Counted from the stretch's first letter, positions 47,440 through 57,821 are shown. The stretch: 64,000 nt of DNA from Treponema sp. (GCA_009777735.1 WRLF01000004.1:1-64000); one strand, 5' to 3'. Program-made: numbers and translations. Notes: generated by a model not told the origin, from the sequence alone.

Positions 47440-49665
47440 ATGAAAAAATCAATAATTTGGATGGCATTGACAATGTGTATTTTTGGATTTAACGGATGTA
47501 ACACAGGCACGGAACCGCCGCCGCCGCCGCCGCCGGGGTCAAACCCCATAGACGCATTAATCCCGGACGTTCCCAATTCAACTATTTTAATACCGGCATA
47601 TTTTGACGGGCTGGGGGTAGAACAACGGGCGGCACGTCATGCCACCCAGAAAATTGAAGTGGCACAAAAAGGGCCCAACCTGAAGCTGTATATGATTGGC
47701 GACAGCATTACCGAGGGTTTTTCCCAGGCCGGCATATCATCCTGGAATATGATGGCCGAAAAATTCGGCGCCAACAGAATTATCAATATGGGTGTTGGCG
47801 CGGACGGCATACAGAATATGTTATGGCGGCTTGATGACGGGGCATTTCCGTCTAACTGCAAGCCGGAATATGCAGTCATTATGGCAGGGACAAATAATCT
47901 GGGGAATATTTTTGACAGCGGTTACACGGAAGAAGAAATCGCCGCGGGCATCGGGACAATTTGTAAAATAATCAACACAAGATCGCCTTCCACAAAAATC
48001 CTGTTGTTCTCCATTTTCCCCCGGCGGCATGAATGGGATCCCGCTGATCAAAGAGAAAAAATCGCCGCAGTAAACGCCATACTCAAGACTTACGGTGACG
48101 GGGTTCCGTATATCACGTACATTGATGTTACATCGCTGTACCAGAATCCCGACAACTCATTAAAAACAGATTTATTTGATTCTGATATGCTGCATTTGGT
48201 CGCACCCGGTTATGCGGTCTGGGCGGACGAAATTGTAAAAGCAATTGAAGGCGGAACACTTATAACCCAGCTTAACCTGAGCAGCCTTGTCCCGCAGCCG
48301 GTTTCAACACAGACCCCGGTCTACTCTGCGGCATCGGATCAATATACCATGACAATTGCCTGGCAAACCGGCAGCACGTCCGTCACAGGCGATGCGGAAT
48401 TTATGCCGCTGCTTGAATACACCGCAACAGCAGCAATAACACTAAGAGCAGGGTTGGGAAACACCCTGACAGGTTTAGCGGCGGACAGTTTTACCCACAG
48501 CGGCGCAAGTTCTGTTGTGTATAACCCCGCAACGAACATTGTCACCCTGACATTTCCTGCAACGCAAGCGGCAACCATCACCCACAAGGACCTGACAAAC
48601 TACATCCCATCGCCCATTGCCGGACAAACTCCCCCATCGCAGCAGAATGCAATCCAATACAACCTGAACCCAATCGCATGGTCGGTGACCGGCGGGGCCG
48701 CCCACACGGGACCGTTTGTGCTGGGAGTCAGCTACACCGCCAGCGCCACCATTGTTCCCGGCTCGGGATTTAACCTGGATGGCCTGGCGGCGGATTTCTT
48801 TACCCACCTGTATGCGACTGTTTCACTTGCGGGCAATACCGTCACGTTAAATTTTCCCGCTGTTATGAAACTGACCGACCTTAACCTGAGCACAAAATTC
48901 CCCGCGCCGTTAAACCGCAGGGTACCGGTACGCTCATTTACATCTGAACAATACGATGGAACCATTGCCTGGTACCGCACTGGCAACGACCTTATCACCG
49001 AAAATGAAATATTCGGCAGCGATAACGGTTCAACAATAACGGCAGTTATCAGCCTTACTCCCAAAGGCGAATATGACTTTGCTGATTTCAGCGGGAATTT
49101 TGTCTACATTGGCGCAAATTCGGTATCGGTGCAGGTGGCATCGGTAACTGCGGCAACAGTAACCGTTGTGTTCCCCCCCATACCCGAACCGGCGCATATT
49201 TCCCGGTGGCGCAGGGGTGCATCAGGCAATGATGCTAATCCCGATCCCAACGTGAGCGATATGTTCTGGATTCACTTTTATAATGATGGCACATTCCTGA
49301 TCTACAACAGTCATTCCGGTAAAGGCGGAAGGACGGAGGCTGCAGAAGGCGTATATACATTGGCTGGAGTTAACGGTCTAACTCCCGGAGATGTGTATTC
49401 CATGGATATTAACTGGGTGGATGCTTATGCCGCCATCGGATCTGATCAAAACAATCCCCCGCAGACCATTTTTGTTGGTGAAAATGTCGGCGGCCCCAAA
49501 CCGGCGCTGCCGGGCGAGGATGATCCCATAGCGGGAAATAAATATATTGGCGGGACGGTGAATATGCATGCTACAGACGGCCTCATATTACAGGTTAGTC
49601 CCCGCTGGCATGACAACGGCGGACTGGCCGGTCATGTTTCTTATGTCAACCACCCAGTTCAATAA
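47440..49665 (+). CDS. SGNH/GDSL hydrolase lipoprotein, tandem paralog of 45239
   Basis: Lipobox FNGC; GDSITEGFS, GVGADG, AGTNN, DMLHLV; same repeat and C-terminal modules. Confidence 0.88.
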   Translation: MKKSIIWMALTMCIFGFNGCNTGTEPPPPPPPGSNPIDALIPDVPNSTILIPAYFDGLGVEQRAARHATQKIEVAQKGPNLKLYMIGDSITEGFSQAGISSWNMMAEKFGANRIINMGVGADGIQNMLWRLDDGAFPSNCKPEYAVIMAGTNNLGNIFDSGYTEEEIAAGIGTICKIINTRSPSTKILLFSIFPRRHEWDPADQREKIAAVNAILKTYGDGVPYITYIDVTSLYQNPDNSLKTDLFDSDMLHLVAPGYAVWADEIVKAIEGGTLITQLNLSSLVPQPVSTQTPVYSAASDQYTMTIAWQTGSTSVTGDAEFMPLLEYTATAAITLRAGLGNTLTGLAADSFTHSGASSVVYNPATNIVTLTFPATQAATITHKDLTNYIPSPIAGQTPPSQQNAIQYNLNPIAWSVTGGAAHTGPFVLGVSYTASATIVPGSGFNLDGLAADFFTHLYATVSLAGNTVTLNFPAVMKLTDLNLSTKFPAPLNRRVPVRSFTSEQYDGTIAWYRTGNDLITENEIFGSDNGSTITAVISLTPKGEYDFADFSGNFVYIGANSVSVQVASVTAATVTVVFPPIPEPAHISRWRRGASGNDANPDPNVSDMFWIHFYNDGTFLIYNSHSGKGGRTEAAEGVYTLAGVNGLTPGDVYSMDINWVDAYAAIGSDQNNPPQTIFVGENVGGPKPALPGEDDPIAGNKYIGGTVNMHATDGLILQVSPRWHDNGGLAGHVSYVNHPVQ

Positions 49666-49676
49666 GGAAGGTACGC

Positions 49677-51881
49677 ATGTTTGGAAAAAAATGTTTAATT
49701 TCACTGTTCATCGTTAGCCTGCTGTTTGTATGTTTATCCGGCTGCCCGGGATCTCCCGAAGGAAGTCCCCCGGCCGGCGGTACTGTCCCGTCAGCGCACA
49801 CGGGAGTATTAATTAAAATGACGGCGCATAATGCCGCTTACGCAGACATTGCCAACAATTCGGGGATGAGCGGTAATGGAGAGCGTATCCATTTGCATAG
49901 TAACAATACGGCGCACATGTACGCCGGCCAGCAGCAGGATTTTATTTTTGACATAGGCCATATTGACCAGTTGGGCGAAATGCATGTCTGGAACTACAAT
50001 GCTGCCGCCGGAGCGCACGGCCTGCAGCGGGTTATCGTTTCTTTTTCCAACGATAATGAAAACTATACGGAACTGGATGTATTTACCCTGGCACGGGCCG
50101 ACGGAAATGACCGGCTGGAAGCTACAAACCTGTCAAACGGTATGGTCATCAACTTTAGGGGAAGAAGCGCCCGGTATGTAAAAATAACCCCCCAGACAAA
50201 TTATGGCGGCGGCCAGTGGGGGTTAAGCGAAGTAAAGTTGTACCGTTACCGGAACGCCGTATACCGGGGTGCATATTTGCAGGGCTCGCCAGTGTACCGG
50301 TTAGCCGATCCGCCGGAAGCAAATTATTATAACCTGGCAAACGGCGCAGGCCTGTCGCACCCGACAAACCCGCAGGCCCGGCATGACAATAACCCTGCCC
50401 ACATGTTTTTTACCATGGGTTCGAACAGTTCGTTTGAGATAGACCTGCAGGGGAGGTACCCCGTCCAATCAATAGTAATCTGGAATTACAATGCTCCCGG
50501 TTTAACCGCACGGGGCATGCAATCAGTCACAATAAGCACATCGGATGATTTAACAAACTGGACAACACGGGTGACAAACGCAGCTATTGCCGCAGGAACC
50601 GGTCAAAACGGCATGGGACCCTCTGCAACCATTCCGGTTAATTTCACGGCCCGGTATGTCAGAATAAGCGGGTCAAGCATCGGAGCGGCGCTAACCGGAC
50701 TGTCCGCAGTCCGTTTTTATGCCGGCGATGGCTGGTATGCCGAATATCTTCCCGACTGGACAGCGTTGTTTTCCAATTACAACGGCTGGATAGGCGCAGA
50801 CGGCATTTACTCAACAAAACTTGATGCAAACAATACGATCTTTATATTTTCCGATACATGGACGGGAACAGTCAACCCGGTAACCGCTTTGCGGACAGAG
50901 CGGACCATGATCAACAATACCCGCGGAATCCTTTCCGGCAATGTCCCGCTTGCCACAAAAATGACATTCTCGGCGGCATCGCGGAATGATACCAGTAATG
51001 TAATAACACCTGTCAACCAGCCCGGCCGCTGGTACTGGCTGGGCGATGTTGTGGTTATCGGCAATAAGCTGTATATATACACGGTTACCGTAGCGAGCGG
51101 CGGCGGCGGCGGCGCATTTAATTTTTCACAGGTCGGCGTTGATCTTGTAAGGTTTGATATTGTTAACGGTACGGTTAATCAGTCATCGCTGACCAGATTC
51201 AGGGACGAAAACCGCCGCCTTGCCGACTCCTCCGCCGGTACGAGTGACCCCAATCCCCGGTGGTATCTGGGGGCAGCATTATTTGAAAATACCGCAGAAC
51301 ACGGCGCGCTAAAACCGGACGGGTATATTTATGTGTACGGTTATTTAGACGGGCATGGAGCAGGCGACCGCAGGCTCATTACCGCACGGGTTAAACCGGA
51401 AGATATCGAAGATTTTACAAAGTACGAATACTTATGGAACAACGACACATGGAGAGTGGGCGAACCGTGGGGCGCATCCCTGACAAACCCAAAATCTTTA
51501 GGCGTCGGTTCTACAGAATTCAGCATTCATGAAGTAAAATCCGGGCCGAATACCGGCAAATTTATGAGTATAATGATGCCGTATTTCCAGGATATGCGAA
51601 TCATGGCAGCCTATGCCGATACCCCGGCAGGCGTTTTTTCCGCCATGGAACCGGTTTTCTTTGCCACCGATCCTCCCATTACCCTGCCGAATGACGGCAC
51701 CATGTATGTGTACAACGGAAAAGCGCATCCGGCGATTTCAACCAACAATGAATTAATCATTTCGTACAATACAAACTGCATGGGCGGACTGGAAGGCCAG
51801 GGAGATATTTACCGGCCCCGGTTTATCCGTTATGCGCAGGTACCGTTGTCAGCATCGCGAGCAGCAGGAGAAGTATATTGA
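49677..51881 (+). CDS. Lipoprotein, two discoidin-like domains plus DUF5005/DUF4185-like propeller (paralog 1, divergent)
   Basis: Lipobox LSGC; ARYVKITPQTNYGGGQWGLSEVKLYRYR; NPDGYIY-type block KPDGYIYVYGYLDG; MYVYNGKAHPAISTNNELIISYNTN. Confidence 0.8.
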   Translation: MFGKKCLISLFIVSLLFVCLSGCPGSPEGSPPAGGTVPSAHTGVLIKMTAHNAAYADIANNSGMSGNGERIHLHSNNTAHMYAGQQQDFIFDIGHIDQLGEMHVWNYNAAAGAHGLQRVIVSFSNDNENYTELDVFTLARADGNDRLEATNLSNGMVINFRGRSARYVKITPQTNYGGGQWGLSEVKLYRYRNAVYRGAYLQGSPVYRLADPPEANYYNLANGAGLSHPTNPQARHDNNPAHMFFTMGSNSSFEIDLQGRYPVQSIVIWNYNAPGLTARGMQSVTISTSDDLTNWTTRVTNAAIAAGTGQNGMGPSATIPVNFTARYVRISGSSIGAALTGLSAVRFYAGDGWYAEYLPDWTALFSNYNGWIGADGIYSTKLDANNTIFIFSDTWTGTVNPVTALRTERTMINNTRGILSGNVPLATKMTFSAASRNDTSNVITPVNQPGRWYWLGDVVVIGNKLYIYTVTVASGGGGGAFNFSQVGVDLVRFDIVNGTVNQSSLTRFRDENRRLADSSAGTSDPNPRWYLGAALFENTAEHGALKPDGYIYVYGYLDGHGAGDRRLITARVKPEDIEDFTKYEYLWNNDTWRVGEPWGASLTNPKSLGVGSTEFSIHEVKSGPNTGKFMSIMMPYFQDMRIMAAYADTPAGVFSAMEPVFFATDPPITLPNDGTMYVYNGKAHPAISTNNELIISYNTNCMGGLEGQGDIYRPRFIRYAQVPLSASRAAGEVY

Positions 51882-51933
51882 AAATTGCAGAAAAATGTTG
51901 AAATACATTGAAAACAATTGAAATATATACAGT

Positions 51934-52012
51934 TTGGTAACATGTATATTTTTTAACTTTTATTAATAATATACTTGATATTATTATTACTGGTGTGATA
52001 TATTGTTACCAA
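51934..52012. promoter_or_regulatory. Operator-like inverted repeat TTGGTAACA...TGTTACCAA spanning a sigma70-type promoter
   Basis: Arms 51934-51942 and 52004-52012; inner palindrome TAATAATAT-ACTTG-ATATTATTA (51964-51986); TTGATA 51975-51980, 18 nt, TATATT 51999-52004. Confidence 0.6.
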
Positions 52013-52028
52013 GGGGGGTCACATTATT

Positions 52029-54308
52029 TTGAGTAAGAATAATTTTAAGTTAATTTTCATTGTATTGCTCGTTTTTGTTATTTCCGGGTGCGAAGGTCCG
52101 CCGCCAACAATTGACACAAATACACCATGGACCGGCTCCCCGCTGCCAAACACCCAGACCGGCGATGTAATCAGGCTTACGGCTGTTTTTTCGGCACATA
52201 CCCCCATTGTGAACAATTCCGGCATGAGCGGTGCGCCTCTGGGCCGTGTCCATTCACATTCAGCTTTTCCGGCGGATATGTACTCCGGCGGCAAACAGGA
52301 TTTTATTTTTGACGCAGGCCGCATAGACCAGTTCGGCGAACTGCATATCTGGAACCATAACGGCGGCAGCGGCGGAGACGGTTTAAAAGACATAACCGTT
52401 TCCTATTCTTATGATAATGAAACGTACACGGAACTGGGCGAATACACGCTCAGACGGTCACCCGGAGCGGGCAGATTATCGGTTACAAACCTGCAGGACG
52501 ATTCGTATATCGACTTTAAAGGAGCCGCCGGCAGATATATAAAAATTTCGCCCGATACAAATCACGGCGGCGGACAATGGGGGTTAAGCGAGATTCGGCT
52601 GTTCCGTTTCCGGCCCCCGGTACAGCAGGGCGGATACATTGCCGCTGCACCCATCAATAACATACACTCCCTGCCTGCCGCCGGTTTATCCAATCTGACA
52701 AGCGGCGCAGGCCTGTCGCACCCCACAAGCGACACTGCCGTACATAACAACAACGCTGCCCACATGTATTCTGTCTCCGGCTCAAGCGGCACATTTGACA
52801 TAGACCTGCACGGCAGGTACCCAATTCAAAAAGTCGTTATCTGGAATTACAACGGTGCCGGTAATACAAACCGGGGTTTGCAGACAGTCACAATAAGAAC
52901 TTCGGACGGGCCTCAGGGTACGCAAAGTTTAGGCACTGACTGGGACTGGAATCAACGGGCATCAGGCCAGCCCATAACCGCCGGAACCGGCAATAACAAT
53001 ATGCCGCCTTCGGCAACCATCCAGATGAATAATCATACCGCCCGGTTTATCAGAATAACCGGTAATGCCATCAGCGGTAATCAAACCGGCTTAAGTGCTG
53101 TCCGGGTCTATATGGGCGAAGGTTATTATGCGGACTATGTCCACGACTGGTCGGCCTTGCTTTCCGTTTATCCGCATCCTAATACATATACAAACGGATG
53201 GGCCGGTGCAGACGGCACTTTTACGGTTAATCTTGACGGAAGGGATTTCGATCCGGCCAGAAATCCGCGAAACAGAAGGACATTGTTCACATTTCAGGAT
53301 ACGTTGATCTCCCGAGTCAATGCGGTTACCGGGGAACGGATTGGCTGGGGCATGCCGAACAACACCATGGGAATCCTCAACGGCGAACCCTATGCCGCCA
53401 ATGTTAATTTTTCTGACACTACATTTATCACACCGCCGGCGCCGAATAACCCCCGCCGGTATTACTGGATAGGCGACAACTTCATTATTGGTAACAAGCT
53501 GTATGTTATATGCGGCAGAATTGGCAATACCCCCGGCGGCGGGGACTGGGGTTTTTTCGATGATCAAACTGACCTGGCGGTGCTGGACATAGTGAACGGC
53601 AATATCAACAGAAACTCGATAAAAATATATACCGACAACGGTCCGGTCAGATATTTGTACAATGAGACCGCCCCTGTGGGGACAAACGGCAGGCAAACCT
53701 GGTCCATAGGTAATGCGGTAATGGAAAATACCGCTGCCGCCGGCGCGTTAAACCCGGACGGGTATATTTATCTGTACGGTGTCGCCAATAACAACGGCCG
53801 TAATCTCATTGTTGCACGGGTAAAAGAAGAACATGTAGAGACATTCAGCGAATACGAATATTTATATAACGACGATGTATGGAGAAAACAACCCTGGGGA
53901 ACTTCCGTTACGGACCAAAAATACTTAAACCCATCCAGCGAGCGTAACTTTGCCGGGGAATGCAGCGTACACGAAATGAAATGGGGGCCGGATAAAGGCA
54001 AATTTTACCATGTGTATATGGATACTAGATATTTTGAGCGCTGGCTCAAAATCATGGTTTCCGATAATCCCTGGGGCCCGTTTACCGACTCAAGGCAAAT
54101 TTTCCATGCCGTAGATCCGTTTTTCCAGATTCCAACAGACGGCCAGAGCGGCATGTATTCGTACAACGGCAAAGCACACCCGGCAATTTCGCCGGAAGGC
54201 GAATTGTATATATCGTACAATGTTAACGGCGGTAACGGCGGTAAATATGCAGACATATACCGTTCCCGGTTCATCCGTTATGCGCAAGTACCCGCAGGAG
54301 GGAATTAA
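52029..54308 (+). CDS. Lipoprotein, discoidin-like + DUF5005/DUF4185-like (paralog 2); TTG or in-frame ATT start
   Basis: Lipobox ISGC; GRYIKISPDTNHGGGQWGLSEIRLFRF; AGECSVHEMKWGPDKGKFYHVYMDTRYFERWL; YNGKAHPAISPEGELYISYNVNGG. Confidence 0.8.
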   Translation: MSKNNFKLIFIVLLVFVISGCEGPPPTIDTNTPWTGSPLPNTQTGDVIRLTAVFSAHTPIVNNSGMSGAPLGRVHSHSAFPADMYSGGKQDFIFDAGRIDQFGELHIWNHNGGSGGDGLKDITVSYSYDNETYTELGEYTLRRSPGAGRLSVTNLQDDSYIDFKGAAGRYIKISPDTNHGGGQWGLSEIRLFRFRPPVQQGGYIAAAPINNIHSLPAAGLSNLTSGAGLSHPTSDTAVHNNNAAHMYSVSGSSGTFDIDLHGRYPIQKVVIWNYNGAGNTNRGLQTVTIRTSDGPQGTQSLGTDWDWNQRASGQPITAGTGNNNMPPSATIQMNNHTARFIRITGNAISGNQTGLSAVRVYMGEGYYADYVHDWSALLSVYPHPNTYTNGWAGADGTFTVNLDGRDFDPARNPRNRRTLFTFQDTLISRVNAVTGERIGWGMPNNTMGILNGEPYAANVNFSDTTFITPPAPNNPRRYYWIGDNFIIGNKLYVICGRIGNTPGGGDWGFFDDQTDLAVLDIVNGNINRNSIKIYTDNGPVRYLYNETAPVGTNGRQTWSIGNAVMENTAAAGALNPDGYIYLYGVANNNGRNLIVARVKEEHVETFSEYEYLYNDDVWRKQPWGTSVTDQKYLNPSSERNFAGECSVHEMKWGPDKGKFYHVYMDTRYFERWLKIMVSDNPWGPFTDSRQIFHAVDPFFQIPTDGQSGMYSYNGKAHPAISPEGELYISYNVNGGNGGKYADIYRSRFIRYAQVPAGGN

Positions 54309-54311
54309 TAA

Positions 54312-56555
54312 GTGAAAAAAAATATATATTCGTTTATAACCGCAGTCATTCTGGCAGCCCTTGTTTCCGGCTGCCCCGGCGGACCGGAGAATGGTACACC
54401 GTCTCCCCCGTTTAACCCTTCCGCCCAGCCCGGTGAAGCTATCAGGCTAACGGCTTATAATTCCGCTTACGAAACAATAGTCAATAATTCGGGGATGAGC
54501 GGCTCGCGGATGGGGTATATCCATTTTCACAGCAACTCTGCGAGTGATATGTATGCGGGCAGCAAACAGGATTTAATTTTTGACATTGGCCGAATAGACC
54601 AGCTTGGTGAACTGCATGTATGGAACTACAATTCCGGCGGCGGGTCAAACGGCCTGCGGGATGTAACAATTTCTTATTCCGCCGATAATGTTAGTTACAC
54701 GGAACTTGACAAATTTACCCTTAAACAGGCAACCGGCGCACAGCGGGAGGCGGTATCAAACCTGCAAAACGGCTCGTTTATCCATTTTAACGGAGTACCC
54801 GGCAGGTATATAAAAATTGCTCCCGATACAAATTACGGCGGCGGGCAGTGGGGGTTAAGCGAAATACGGCTGTTCCGCTACCGCAACGCCGTATACCGCG
54901 GCGCATATATTGCAGCGGCGCCCATTATGGATATACGCAGGGAAGCGGTCCCCCCGGAATATTTTAACCTGACAAACGGCGCGGGGTTATCGCATCCGGC
55001 AAGCCATCAGGCTGTACACGACAATAACCCCAATCACATGTATTCTATCTTTGGTTCCACCGCGATATTTGACATCGACCTGCACGGCAGGTACCCCATA
55101 CAGCAAATAGCGATCTGGAATTACAATGAACCTGGCAGAACTGCCCGGGGCATGAGCAGCGTTACCATAAGTTCTTCTGATGATGCGGTAAACTTTACTT
55201 CCAGGGGAACATTTCCGCTATCTCCGGGAACCGGAGAAAACGGGCTGCGGCCTACGGTACTGTCCGTTAATTTTTCCGGCCGATTTATCCGGGTAAGCGG
55301 CTCCAGCATAGGCGCGGCGTTAACCGGCTTAAGCGCCATTCGCTGTTATGTCGGCGAAGGGTATTACGCCGACAAACTGAACAACTGGACGGGCCTGCTT
55401 TCCAATTACCCCCAAAGCGCCTGGACAAGCGAAACGCAATGGGCAGGCGGGGACGGCTTTTTTTCGGTTAATCTTGACGGAAAAGACTACGATTCCGCGA
55501 GAAACCCGGCAAATAAAAGAACGCTGTTTACATTCCAGGACAGTGTACAGTCTTATGTGAATCCGGTTACCGGATTACGGTCCAGTTCAGGCATGCCGAA
55601 CAATGTCAGGGCCATGCATACGGGCAGCAGCCCCAATGCCCTTAATTTAAGTTTTACGAGGAATACATTTATCAGCACGGGCGTAAACAACCGGCATTAC
55701 TGGATAGGCGACAATTTTGTAGTGGGGAACAGGCTGTACATTTTTGGCAGCAGAATTGGCAATACCGGCGGGGACTGGGGTTTTTACCATGACAGCACCG
55801 ATCTAATCCGGTATACCATCACTGGCAGCAGTATCGGTTCTATGGAACGGTTTAGTGATGTAAACAGAAGAAATTTTTATAATACAACAACAGGTACAGC
55901 GCCGACTGCGCCGGGCGCCATAACATGGACCATAGGCAGCGCGATATTTGAAAATACCGCAGAAGCCGGTGCGCTTAACCCGGACGGGTATATTTACCTG
56001 TACGGCCAGGCGAGCAACAACGACCAGCGCCGGCTCATTGTTGCACGGGTGAAACCTGCCGATATTGAAAACTGGAGCGAATACGAATACCGGTACAACA
56101 ACAATACATGGCAAAAAGAACCCTGGGGCGCATCTACCAGTGTTCAAAAGTATTTAAACCCCGAAGCCCCCTACGAATTTGCCGGTGAATGCAGTGTATC
56201 TGAGGTACGATTTGGCCCCGACAAAGGCAAATTCTGGCATGTATACATGGATTCGAGGTATTTTCACCGGATGCTGCGGGTGCGGACGGCAAATTCTCCC
56301 TACGGCGAATTTACCGGCGCACGGGATATTTTTTATGCCATAGATCCGTTTTTTGAAATCCCGGAACACCTCCAGGATGGTTCAACATTTATGTATTCGT
56401 ACAACGGCAAGGCCCATCCGGCGCTGTCAACGGAAAATGAGCTGATTATTACGTACAATGTAAATGGAGGGACCGGCTGGAACAACGGCAGCGGGGATAT
56501 ATACCGGCCGCGTTTCATCAGATACGCGATTGTGCCGCAATGGGCCGATAATTAA
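54312..56555 (+). CDS. Lipoprotein, discoidin-like + DUF5005/DUF4185-like (paralog 3); GTG start
   Basis: Lipobox VSGC; GRYIKIAPDTNYGGGQWGLSEIRLFRYR; AGECSVSEVRFGPDKGKFWHVYMDSRYFHRML; YNGKAHPALSTENELIITYNVNGG. Confidence 0.8.
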   Translation: MKKNIYSFITAVILAALVSGCPGGPENGTPSPPFNPSAQPGEAIRLTAYNSAYETIVNNSGMSGSRMGYIHFHSNSASDMYAGSKQDLIFDIGRIDQLGELHVWNYNSGGGSNGLRDVTISYSADNVSYTELDKFTLKQATGAQREAVSNLQNGSFIHFNGVPGRYIKIAPDTNYGGGQWGLSEIRLFRYRNAVYRGAYIAAAPIMDIRREAVPPEYFNLTNGAGLSHPASHQAVHDNNPNHMYSIFGSTAIFDIDLHGRYPIQQIAIWNYNEPGRTARGMSSVTISSSDDAVNFTSRGTFPLSPGTGENGLRPTVLSVNFSGRFIRVSGSSIGAALTGLSAIRCYVGEGYYADKLNNWTGLLSNYPQSAWTSETQWAGGDGFFSVNLDGKDYDSARNPANKRTLFTFQDSVQSYVNPVTGLRSSSGMPNNVRAMHTGSSPNALNLSFTRNTFISTGVNNRHYWIGDNFVVGNRLYIFGSRIGNTGGDWGFYHDSTDLIRYTITGSSIGSMERFSDVNRRNFYNTTTGTAPTAPGAITWTIGSAIFENTAEAGALNPDGYIYLYGQASNNDQRRLIVARVKPADIENWSEYEYRYNNNTWQKEPWGASTSVQKYLNPEAPYEFAGECSVSEVRFGPDKGKFWHVYMDSRYFHRMLRVRTANSPYGEFTGARDIFYAIDPFFEIPEHLQDGSTFMYSYNGKAHPALSTENELIITYNVNGGTGWNNGSGDIYRPRFIRYAIVPQWADN

Positions 56556-56648
56556 ATAACCGGGTTCCGCTGCGGCGCGTTGCGTCCGGGCGGGATTCGT
56601 TAATATAAAATATCCGTTGTATAACGGAAAAAAACCAAGGAGTTTTTT

Positions 56649-57821
56649 ATGAAAAAGACATTTGTATTACTGGGAGTTATAGCGCTTTCGGCAGTGCTGT
56701 TCTCACTCGCTGCCTGCGGCGGCAACGGCTCTGGACCCCCGCCCCCGCCCCCCCCCAATGAGGTCGAGCCGCAACCCGAGCGGCCAACTACTGACCCCGG
56801 TACAGGCCCTAACCTGACTGGATTATTTCCCCGGCCGGAACACCGCAGGGCGCTGGTGACGAGTTTTACCTCCGCTAATTTTAATGGGGCCATTCAATGG
56901 AGGCAGGATTTTGACGGTTATACGGCAAATATAAGTGCGTCAAGTAATGTATTTCAGGCTGACCAATACGCATTTATTGATGCAGTTGTCACCCTGACGG
57001 CAATCGGGGGTTATACATTTTCATTAACCGAAGAAGGTTTGGACTTTTATTACTTTGGTTCCTGGCGGGAAGAGGTATTAGGTGTCCCTACCGCGACTTC
57101 AGTAACGGTAGTAGTTTCATTTAACCCCATAGAAACACCGACCCTTGTTTCCTCATGGTGGAGGGCCCACGGCGATGAAGGGGGGCAAAGTGGTTTAGGG
57201 TATCCCACCGGCCCCGGAGCAGCTCCTCTGAATCCCGGAACAATTAATATAACCAATAAAACCGTTACCGGCGGTACCGCTTTTTACTGGGTGCATTTTT
57301 ATGATGACGGCACATTTTGCATAGTAAACAACCGCCATAATAAAGGCGGGCGTTATGTCGTCGCCGAAGGTTATTATACAAATACGGGAACCGGCCTCAA
57401 TGAGGGAGATACGTATGAAATGACGCTGACATTGGTGGAAGCCTGGGGCGCAGCCGGTCAGCATGAAATTGGCGGCAGCGGCGGCAGACAGAGGATAATA
57501 GTTACCGGCGAGAATGTTAACAGTCCTTGGACAATAATAGATAATGCACTTGGTGCTAACAGGGGCGGATTACCGTTAGACGGCCCTGCAGGTTCTCTTC
57601 CCGATCCTGATCAAAGAACAAATGTAGATGGCGACCCCAGAACACCCGGTCCGCGTATTACCATTGAGGCTAACAACCCGCTCCTGGGGGAAATCGTAAC
57701 TGCGGCTAGCACCCGTCCAAGTGATTCACCCTTTCCTCCGGCTACATCCGACTTACGTTTCAGAATGGAACCCCGCTGGGTTCAAAGCGAATTTACCGAT
57801 TACGAGAGGTTTTATCCGTAA
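56649..57821 (+). CDS. Modular lipoprotein sharing repeat and C-terminal module with the SGNH proteins, without the esterase domain
   Basis: Lipobox LAAC; polyproline from C-tracts; FYWVHFYDDGTFCIVNNRHNKGGRYVVAEGYY parallels FWIHFYNDGTFLIYNSHSGKGGRTEAAEGVY. Confidence 0.75.
   Translation: MKKTFVLLGVIALSAVLFSLAACGGNGSGPPPPPPPNEVEPQPERPTTDPGTGPNLTGLFPRPEHRRALVTSFTSANFNGAIQWRQDFDGYTANISASSNVFQADQYAFIDAVVTLTAIGGYTFSLTEEGLDFYYFGSWREEVLGVPTATSVTVVVSFNPIETPTLVSSWWRAHGDEGGQSGLGYPTGPGAAPLNPGTINITNKTVTGGTAFYWVHFYDDGTFCIVNNRHNKGGRYVVAEGYYTNTGTGLNEGDTYEMTLTLVEAWGAAGQHEIGGSGGRQRIIVTGENVNSPWTIIDNALGANRGGLPLDGPAGSLPDPDQRTNVDGDPRTPGPRITIEANNPLLGEIVTAASTRPSDSPFPPATSDLRFRMEPRWVQSEFTDYERFYP

Noticed and set aside
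53091-53696. 201-aa minus-strand ORF
   Set aside because: Antisense to paralog 2 inside the DUF5005-like domain; similar shadow ORFs appear in the other paralogs because their DNA is similar.
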